Shown: positions 59,101 through 64,000 of the stretch, piece by piece
Layout of the letters: each line of letters starts with the position of its first letter
How positions within the stretch are numbered: position 1 is the first letter of the stretch
NCBI RefSeq assembly: GCF_003287735.1
Contig: NZ_NSCM01000006.1
Location: forward strand, 138,006-202,005
Direction of reading: 5' to 3'
DNA: 64,000 nt
Source: Photorhabdus bodei
GTDB lineage: Bacteria; Pseudomonadota; Gammaproteobacteria; Enterobacterales; Enterobacteriaceae
Made by a program: the position numbers and the translations under genes
The notes under the pieces: model-generated
The model's database searches: none
The model's input: only the letters and a program-made list of their open reading frames with translations
Told to the model about the DNA's origin: nothing

Positions 59101-62100
59101 ATATCTATGCCTTGTCTCCATTGCAGGACGGTATCCTGTTCCATCACTTGTTGGAACAGAAAGGCGACCCGTATCTGTTGCTCTATCCGGTGATCTTTGA
59201 AAATCGCTCCCTATTGGACCGTTATCTGGCGGCGGTACAACAGGCGATTGATCGCCATGACATCCTGCGTACGGCTTTTATCTGGGAAGGATTATCCGTT
59301 CCGGCGCAGGTGGTCTGGCGTCAGGCTCGGTTGCCTGTGACGGAACTGACGCTAGACCCGGCTGACGGTCCAGTCATTGACCAGTTAACTCGGCGTTTTG
59401 ATCCGGGGCATTATCGCCTTAATTTGAGTCAGCCACCGTTATTGCATTTTGTTATCACCCAAGAAACCGATGGCCGCTGGTTCTTACTGGAATTGCAACA
59501 TCACTTGATTGGCGACCATGAAACGCTGGAAGTGATGCACCGTGAAGTGCGGACCTATTTTACCGGGCAGGGAGATAGCTTGCCGGCACCGGTGCCTTTC
59601 CGCAATCTGGTGGCTCAAACCCGGTTGAAGGGGGATCAGGCAGCACATACCCGTTTCTTTACCGACATGTTGGCGGCGGTGGATGAGCCAACATTCCCAT
59701 TCGGACTGACGGAGGTGCATCGTGATGGCTCTCAAATGAGGGAATCTCACCGGATGTTGGCACCTGAACTGAATGATCGTCTGCGCAGTCAGGCCCGGCA
59801 TTTGGGTGTCAGTTTGGCGGCGTTGTGTCATCTGGCTTGGGCACAGGTGCTGTCGCATACCAGTGGTCAGGAGAAAGTGGTGTTTGGCACCGTCCTGTTT
59901 GGGCGCATGGAAGCGGGAGAGGGGGCAGACAATGGCATGGGGCTGTTTATGAATACCCTGCCGTTGCGACTGGATATCGATGAGACCCCGGTAGAGGAGA
60001 GCGTGCGTGCGGTGCATCTGCGACTGGCCGGGTTGCTGGAACATGAGCATGCCTCACTGGCGCTGGCCCAGCGGTGCAGTGGTATTGCCAGCGGTACGCC
60101 ACTCTTTAGCGCTCTGTTCAACTATCGACACAATGCCTTATCGGCCATGTCGGATGACATCATCACAGGTGTTGAATTTCTGGATGGACAGGAACGAACT
60201 AACTATCCATTTGGGCTGTCGATAGAGGATGGGGGTTCCACATTGGGGCTGACCGCTCTGGTGGTGCAGCCGTTTGAGCCAGAGAGGCTATGCGGTTATA
60301 TGCAGCAGGCGCTGGAAAGTCTGGTGGAAGCGCTTGAACAGGCCCCGGAGACGCCGGTACGTATGCTGAACGTCCTGCCTGAAACGGAACGGACACTGCT
60401 ACTGGAAACCTTGAATGCTACTGAGACCCCTTATCCTGATCCATTATGTATTCACCAACTGTTTGAGCAGCAGGTAAAGAAAACCCCGGAAGCGACCGCA
60501 TTAGTCTATGAAGAGCAGACTCTCAGTTATGCTGAATTAAATGCTCGCGCCAACCGCCTTGCCCATCAACTGATTGCATTGGGCGTCATACCGGATCAGC
60601 GAGTGGCGATTTGCATGGCACGTTCACCGGCGATAGTGGTGGCTTTGTTGGCGGTGCTAAAAGCCGGTGGGGCTTATGTGCCGCTGGACCCGACTTATCC
60701 GGGAGAACGTCTGGCGTATATTCTGGATGATACGGCTCCGTCAGTGGTACTGGTTGATGAAGCTGGCCGGGCGACGCTTGGCGAAGAAGTGCTGACCGGA
60801 TTGACCGTACTTACGCTGAATACCTTGCCAAACCAACCGGACAGTAATCCATTGGTGACTACATTGACACCACAGCATCTGGCCTATGTGATTTACACTT
60901 CCGGTTCAACCGGGCAGCCGAAAGGGGTGATGATAGAACATCAGGCGGTGTATCAACGTCATCTGGGTTTTAATGAGACCTATGCCGTCACTGCGCAAGA
61001 CCGATTATTACAATTTGCCTCTTTTGCGTTTGATGTTTCAGTAGAGGAATGCTGTTTGTCATTGTGTAATGGTGCCACGTTAGTGATGCGTGATGAGCGT
61101 TGGCTGACTTCTATGCAGGAATTTATTACCTTAGCCTGGCAGAACCGTATCACAGTGATGTCTCTGCCGGCGTTATTTTGGTCTGAACTGATTGCCAGAG
61201 ACAATACACTCCCGCTACCGGATTGCCTCAGGTTCATCATTATTGGTGGTGAAGCCGTTAAAAAGAGCGCTATTCAGGATTGGTTTGCGCGGGAAACCCA
61301 CCGACCTCGACTGTTGAATGCTTATGGCCCGACGGAAAATACCGTGACGGCGACCTGTAAGGAGATATTATCCCCGGCTGATGATAGTTCTATCGGCCAG
61401 CCGCTTAAAAATACCTGCGTCTACCTACTGGACAGAGACGGTCAACCTGTCCCATTAGGCTGCGTTGGGGAAATGTATATTGGTGGCGTCGGGGTTGCAC
61501 GGGGCTATCTTAACCAGCCGGGATTGAGCGCGGAACGTTTTATAGCCGATCCCTTTAGTCCGGTAGCCGGTGCGCGGATGTATCGCACCGGGGATTTGGC
61601 CCGTTACTTGCCAGACGGCAATCTGGAATTCTTGGGTCGTAACGACGAGCAGGTTAAAATTCGGGGCTTCCGGATTGAACTGGGGGAGATTGAAATCCGA
61701 TTGTTGGAACACCCGGCGGTGCAAGAGGCGGCGGTGTTGGTGTGGGAGGATGGCCGGGACAAGCATTTGATCGCCTATGTGGTAGCGGAAGCGAACGAAG
61801 GTCTGACTGCCAGCTTGCGTGCGCATCTGAGTGCCATTTTGCCGGATTATATGGTGCCGTCAGCTTTTGTGCGTCTGGATACCTTCCCGCAAACCCCGAA
61901 CGGCAAGCTAGATCGCCGAGCATTAGCCGCGCCGAGGGAGGAAGATTTTTCTCGTCAGGTCTATGAAGCGCCGGAAGGCGAGACAGAGACCATATTGGCG
62001 GCGATTTGGTGTGAGTTATTGGGTGTTGAGCAGGTCAGTCGACATGACAACTTCTTCGTATTAGGCGGCCATTCACTGCTCGCTATGCGAATGACGAATA

Positions 62101-63074
62101 TTGCCGCCGGTCAAGGGATGGTTTGCACATTGAATACTTTGTTCCAATTCCCGGTGCTGGCTGAACTGGCCGCGAAAATCACCTCGGATTTACTGTCTCA
62201 ACCGCAAAACAGCGCCATATCGGTACGACCTGATGGAACAGGGTTGCCGCTGTTCTTTGTTCCCAGTGGCATGGGTGACTATTCCTATGCTTTCGGGCTG
62301 GCTCAGCATATTTCGTCGGGCTACCCGATTTACGCGCTGCCTTGGCCGTCCATCAGCGAAGAACCAATGTTAACGATGGAAGAGCAGGTTGCCAGAATGA
62401 TCACTTTGATAAAAGCGGTTCAACCGGCAGGTCCATATCGGATAGGGGGTTACTCTTCTGGTGGCATATTGGCTTACGCCATTGCTCAACAGCTTTTGAG
62501 TGCTGGTGAACGGGTTAATTTCCTGGGGCTGATTGACACGCTTGCTCCTCATTGTTTCGGTGGGCAGAGTTTTGGTCAGCAGATAGCGCAACCCAAACAT
62601 CAATTTTTTGCTGAGTTGGTCAGGCAATTAGGGGAAGAACATTCTGAAGAGATTGCGGTATTGTACCAGCGAATCGATGAATTGAATTTGGTGCGGTTTA
62701 TTGCAGCGGCGCAGGAGCTGGCGTTATATCCCGTCAATCTGAGTGCTGAATTAATGGCAAAGCGTTGGGAACAGATAGAGCATTATGATCAAATAGTCAG
62801 AGATTATGAGCCATCAGCATTAGCGGTAACGTTGCATCAGTTTTATGCGGTGGAACCTTACCCGTCTATTTCTTTTGTGACGGATGAAAAGTCAGCGCCT
62901 TTAAATATCGATCCATCGCTAGGTTGGGCGCAGATAATAGCTGATACTTCACTTAAACTCATTGCTATTCCGGGTGATCACTTTAGTTTATTGGAAGATG
63001 ATGAGAATAAAATTGCTTTAGCTCAGGCCTTAAATGTGGCGCTGGCAATCAGTGATGAAGGCGAGGCGGTGTAA
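53139..63074 (+). CDS. three-module non-ribosomal peptide synthetase
   Basis: 3311 aa, order: partial C-like lobe (about 45-260, no HHxxxDG) - A1 (about 275-770) - T1 (Ser825, LGGHSLLAVRM) - C/E (about 875-1330) - A2 - T2 (Ser1902) - C/E - A3 - T3 (Ser2979) - thioesterase (about 3010-3311, GYSSGG, nucleophile about Ser3106). Both condensation domains have HHLLEQ-GDP near their start and HHLIGDHE at the active site (residues 1044-1051 and 2121-2128), the pattern of dual condensation/epimerisation domains. Predicted product: a tripeptide with residues 1 and 2 in D form, released by the TE. A1 pocket residues read about D-V-E-S-M-G-G-V-T; A2 and A3 read D-V-E-S-I-G-A-V-T. The Glu at pocket position 239 hints at basic or polar substrates; identity not determined. 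No MbtH or tailoring gene is adjacent. Confidence 0.93.
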   Translation: MKNNIAKVGSTFKTQTSKNITDANDVSQQTRNTKNILQRLTSSELFWYERLAALQPLQLPFETAGEQTEPIWAMSAWQSPLPKNGEEEPLRMLLQTFVIYLARLTQQTVFQIGWSVDKVKDESVNLAPVVPMAVEVAFDKPWREVAGWVDDELSRLAQHGAFSCDLFSCSPSLHAIPALATSRPWRIAVSLIKGDRPRDQKVSGELLTLQINAQGGFRWIYDENRLSTEVVLRMSEHLQVLAASKRMGDEVPIGQLNLLPEAERTLLLETWNATETPYPDPLCIHQLFEQQVEQAPEVTALEYQGQRLSYAELNAGANRLAHQLIALGVVPDQRVAICVARSPAMVVALLAVLKAGGAYVPLDSTYPAERLAYILNDTAPPVVLADATGRAALGDVVLAGLTVLDPNILPDQPDSNPLVTALTPQHLAYVIYTSGSTGQPKGVMIEHQAIYQRYLGFNDTYTVTEQDRVLQFAAFAFDVSVEEFFSVLCNGATLVIRDDSWLASVREFIALTRQHRITIVSLPTLFWSELAARDPGLPLPDCLRLVMIGGEAVKKNAVQDWFMQEGYQPRLLNGYGPTENTVTVTYKEILSPEDARSIGRPVKNSRIYLLDREGQPVPLGGIGEMYIGGVGVARGYLNRPALSAERFLSDPFSPESDARMYRSGDLARFLPDGELEFLGRNDEQVKIRGFRVELGEIETRLVEHPAVQEAAVLALDDGQHKRLVAYVAAQVHEKLAADLREYLSAILPDYMVPVAFVCLDTFPQTPSGKLDRRALPAPGEEDFARQIYEAPKGEVEIALAAIWRELLGIEQISRHDSFFALGGHSLLAVRMIERLRHQGLTLTARDLFQSPVLSALAQALGQHQAVIIPPNVITPTTTALTPEMLPLIDLTQTDIDRIVELVPGGMTNIQDIYALSPLQDGILFHHLLEQEGDPYLLLYPVVFANRSLLDRYLAAVQQAIDRHDILRTAFFWQGLSAPAQVVWRRTQLPVTELTLDPADGPVIDQLTRRFDPSQYRLDLGQAPLLHFVIAQETDGRWFLLELQHHLIGDHETMEVMHREVRAYFAGQEEHLPTPAPFRNLVAQSRLGVSQAAHTRFFTDMLAAVDEPTLPFGLAEVHRDGSRMTESHRMLTATLNDRLRSQARRLGVSLAALCHLAWAQVLSHTSGQEKVVFGTVLFGRMAAGEGADNGMGLFMNTLPLRLDIDETPVEDSVRAVHLRLAELLEHEHASLALAQRCSGVQGETPLFSALFNYRHNEQPAALDETMAGIEFLGEQERTNYPFGLSVEDGSSTLGLTAQVVQPFEPERLCGYMQQALESLVEALEQAPETPVRVLNVLPETERALLLETLNATEIPYPDPLCIHQLFEQQVEKTPEATALVYEGQTLSYAELNARANRFAHQLIALGVIPEQRVAICMARSPAVVVALLAVLKAGGAYVPLDPTYPGERLTYILNDTAPSVVLVDEAGRAALGELALAGLTVLDSHILPDQPDSNPQVAELTPQHLAYVIYTSGSTGQPKGVMIEHQALYQRHLGFNETYAVTAQDRLLQFASFAFDVSVEECCLSLCNGATLVMRDERWLTSMQEFIALAGQNRITVMSLPALFWSELVARDNRLPLPDCLRLIIIGGEAVKKSAVQDWFTREVHRPRLLNAYGPTENTVTATCKEILSLTDDHSIGRPVKNTCIYLLDKYGQPVPFGCVGEMYIGGVGVARSYLNQPELSAERFIADPFSPISGARMYRTGDLARYLPGGELEFLGRNDEQVKIRGFRIELGEIETRLMEHPAVQEAAVLALDDGQHKRLVAYVAAQAHERLAADLREYLSTILPDYMVPVAFVRLDTFPQTPNGKLDRRALPVPREEDFARQVYEAPQGEAEIALAAIWSELLGIEQISRHDSFFVLGGHSLLAVRMIERLRHLGLTLTARDLFQFPVLSDLAQTLGQHQAVVVPPNVITSATTALTPEMLPLIDLTQTDIDRIVRQVPGGVANIQDIYALSPLQDGILFHHLLEQKGDPYLLLYPVIFENRSLLDRYLAAVQQAIDRHDILRTAFIWEGLSVPAQVVWRQARLPVTELTLDPADGPVIDQLTRRFDPGHYRLNLSQPPLLHFVITQETDGRWFLLELQHHLIGDHETLEVMHREVRTYFTGQGDSLPAPVPFRNLVAQTRLKGDQAAHTRFFTDMLAAVDEPTFPFGLTEVHRDGSQMRESHRMLAPELNDRLRSQARHLGVSLAALCHLAWAQVLSHTSGQEKVVFGTVLFGRMEAGEGADNGMGLFMNTLPLRLDIDETPVEESVRAVHLRLAGLLEHEHASLALAQRCSGIASGTPLFSALFNYRHNALSAMSDDIITGVEFLDGQERTNYPFGLSIEDGGSTLGLTALVVQPFEPERLCGYMQQALESLVEALEQAPETPVRMLNVLPETERTLLLETLNATETPYPDPLCIHQLFEQQVKKTPEATALVYEEQTLSYAELNARANRLAHQLIALGVIPDQRVAICMARSPAIVVALLAVLKAGGAYVPLDPTYPGERLAYILDDTAPSVVLVDEAGRATLGEEVLTGLTVLTLNTLPNQPDSNPLVTTLTPQHLAYVIYTSGSTGQPKGVMIEHQAVYQRHLGFNETYAVTAQDRLLQFASFAFDVSVEECCLSLCNGATLVMRDERWLTSMQEFITLAWQNRITVMSLPALFWSELIARDNTLPLPDCLRFIIIGGEAVKKSAIQDWFARETHRPRLLNAYGPTENTVTATCKEILSPADDSSIGQPLKNTCVYLLDRDGQPVPLGCVGEMYIGGVGVARGYLNQPGLSAERFIADPFSPVAGARMYRTGDLARYLPDGNLEFLGRNDEQVKIRGFRIELGEIEIRLLEHPAVQEAAVLVWEDGRDKHLIAYVVAEANEGLTASLRAHLSAILPDYMVPSAFVRLDTFPQTPNGKLDRRALAAPREEDFSRQVYEAPEGETETILAAIWCELLGVEQVSRHDNFFVLGGHSLLAMRMTNIAAGQGMVCTLNTLFQFPVLAELAAKITSDLLSQPQNSAISVRPDGTGLPLFFVPSGMGDYSYAFGLAQHISSGYPIYALPWPSISEEPMLTMEEQVARMITLIKAVQPAGPYRIGGYSSGGILAYAIAQQLLSAGERVNFLGLIDTLAPHCFGGQSFGQQIAQPKHQFFAELVRQLGEEHSEEIAVLYQRIDELNLVRFIAAAQELALYPVNLSAELMAKRWEQIEHYDQIVRDYEPSALAVTLHQFYAVEPYPSISFVTDEKSAPLNIDPSLGWAQIIADTSLKLIAIPGDHFSLLEDDENKIALAQALNVALAISDEGEAV
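53960..62085 (+). repeat. tandem NRPS module repeat, 3231-bp period
   Basis: The A-T-C/E unit recurs at exactly 3231 bp (1077 codons): GGTTCAACCG of A3 motifs lies at 54441, 57672 and 60903, the T-domain serine codons at 55611, 58842 and 62073, and the condensation HH codons at 56268 and 59499. Long stretches are near-identical in DNA, most strongly between the second and third A domains. Indicates duplication or gene conversion within the gene. Confidence 0.85.
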
Positions 63075-63106
63075 TATTGATATATTAATGATTTAACCTT
63101 GATATG

Positions 63107-63146
63107 ATAATCCGGTATATATTGTTTATGCCGGATTATTTTATTT
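63107..63146 (+). terminator. NRPS terminator
   Basis: ATAATCCGG (63107-63115) and CCGGATTAT (63131-63139), followed by TTTATTTTAAAA, 33 bp after the NRPS stop. A good intrinsic terminator. Confidence 0.82.
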
Positions 63147-63289
63147 TAAAACAAAATAAAGAAAATGATAATTCCCATATAAGTTATTGAGTCAATATTT
63201 TTCTATTGCTATTATTTTTTCTGATTTTATTTAAATCTGACATAGTTTCGCATAATAATTGCAATGTAATGTACGGCACTCAATATAAA
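63147..63289. other. AT-rich intergenic region
   Basis: No gene or named site between the NRPS terminator and ERIC 8. Confidence 0.4.
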
Positions 63290-63416
63290 TATACCCTATG
63301 GATTTCAAGATGCATCGCGACGGCAAGGGAGTGAATCCTTGGGAGCATAGATAACTATGTGACCTGGGTGAGCGAGTGCAGCCAACAAAGAGGCAACTTG
63401 AAAGATGACGGGTATA
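63290..63416 (+). repeat. ERIC element 8
   Basis: 127-bp ERIC with ends TATACCC and GGGTATA; slightly diverged in the centre (GTGAATCCTTGGGAG, GTGACCTGGGTGAGCGAG), with the two arms changed compensatorily. Confidence 0.94.
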
Positions 63417-63828
63417 ACTTATATGGACACCGACTCAATTCAAGTGGGTAAATAAAATTTTCTGACAACGTAGTCGCAAACATATATCCGGCTTCAATGA
63501 GCCCTGATGAAAATCCTCACTCTCTGCCCTCATTATTTCAACAATTTCGATCGATATTTTGATAAAGTGGTTATTATTTTGTGAATACAAGTTAAAAACT
63601 CATTTAAATGAATGGCTTTCATTGAGTAGTTGTTGTAAATATAATGTTTTTCTGGTTTTCCTTTTCTGGCATTTGATTCTTTAGGCTCTTCTATTAATGC
63701 ATTCGGTAAAGATCTGCCTGAGAAAATATGGGAAGATGTTCTTTGTAACTTGATTGCGGGTTTTCCAGAGATATTATAGCCTTGATAATGAGTGGCGATG
63801 ATTAACTGATAAGACAGAGAAACGGATT
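63417..63828. other. intergenic region before the Rpn gene
   Basis: About 410 bp. A 100-codon minus-strand frame (63533-63835) has no recognisable domain and overlaps the start of the Rpn gene, so it is not called. Confidence 0.4.
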
Positions 63829-64000
63829 GTGGCAAAGAAAGAAAAACGACCTCACCATGACGCGTTATTCAAACATTTTTTAACGCAGCCTGAAACGGCC
63901 AGGGAATTTCTATCCCTTTATCTGCCCGAAGAAATCCAGTTGTTGTGTGATTTAGCCACATTGAAACTGGAGCCCGGCAGTTTTGTGGATCGGCATTTAC
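63829..64000 (+). CDS. Rpn family recombination-promoting nuclease / putative transposase, 5' part
   Basis: The frame from GTG 63829 runs to the window end. The translation ([40 protein letters not shown]) is the N-terminus of the Rpn/YhgA-like PD-(D/E)XK nuclease family (formerly 'transposase_31'), whose E. coli members promote RecA-independent recombination and include phage-defence genes. The ribosome-binding site is weak and the exact start is uncertain; the rest lies outside. Confidence 0.85.
   Translation, partial: MAKKEKRPHHDALFKHFLTQPETAREFLSLYLPEEIQLLCDLATLKLEPGSFVDRHL

Noticed and set aside
63533..63835. 100-codon minus-strand frame
   Set aside because: Low-complexity, no domain, and overlaps the start and promoter region of the Rpn gene on the other strand.
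1..64000. tRNA, rRNA genes and CRISPR arrays
   Set aside because: Looked for clover-leaf arms with CCA ends, rRNA blocks and regularly spaced direct repeats; none seen by eye. The regular repeats present are ERICs and NRPS modules.

Overview
The window looks like a chromosomal segment of an entomopathogenic enterobacterium of the Photorhabdus type (possibly Xenorhabdus-related). This rests on three things. Housekeeping blocks follow E. coli gene order (prmB-aroC-yfcA-epmC-yfcL, mnmC/fabB, pdxB-usg-truA-dedA-accD-folC-dedD-cvpA-purF-ubiX, yfcH, yfcG, yfcD). There are many ERIC repeats of about 127 bp. The accessory genes are typical of the group: a large NRPS, T6SS parts, a chaperone/effector-like pair and an AI-2 (lsr) uptake locus. 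The species call is inference; no database was searched.

Layout. 1-3475: prmB 3' end, aroC, yfcA, epmC, yfcL. 3480-4300: a small RelB/RelE-type toxin-antitoxin island, toxin broken, between two direct copies of a palindromic repeat. 4301-8964: mnmC, a small membrane protein, and fabB with recognisable FadR and FabR operators. 9339-15926: tripartite tricarboxylate transporter (tctA, tctB, tctC on the minus strand), a lipoprotein gene, then a TctD/TctE-like two-component system just downstream of an ERIC. 15923-17698: DMT exporter and divergent AraC regulator. 17789-27432: core biosynthetic block with a PurR box before cvpA-purF. 27440-27850: decayed TnpB element whose right end supplies the last codons and stop of yfcH. 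27836-29508: yfcH and yfcG. 29787-31795: putative type III chaperone and effector-like protein. 32505-34382: lipase of T6SS-effector architecture. 34727-35278: yfcD. 35304-35717: AraC remnant. 36445-38890: DUF4225-like protein, three tandem paralogous small membrane proteins (the last with a hexanucleotide microsatellite), and a convergent orphan Hcp. 39678-40565: antitoxin-like pair without a recognisable toxin. 40741-49651: complete lsr system (lsrG, F, B, D, C, A on minus; lsrR and lsrK on plus). 50517-51839: MFS transporter. 51840-53138: AT-rich non-coding stretch. 53139-63074: three-module NRPS. 63829-64000: start of an Rpn-family nuclease/transposase.

How it works together. The core genes serve chorismate, fatty acid, folate, PLP, purine and ubiquinone synthesis plus tRNA, EF-P and ribosomal protein modification. 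Accessory genes deal with carboxylate uptake, AI-2 signalling, interbacterial or host antagonism and one secondary metabolite. Eight full ERICs, all in the same orientation, plus one reversed half copy lie in the intergenic gaps, several within a few bases of a start or stop codon.

Most worth following: the DUF4225-like gene with its triplicated membrane-protein partners beside hcp; the orphan effector-like/chaperone pair; the NRPS whose modules repeat at exactly 3231 bp with dual condensation/epimerisation signatures; and the TnpB remnant that rewrote the end of yfcH.
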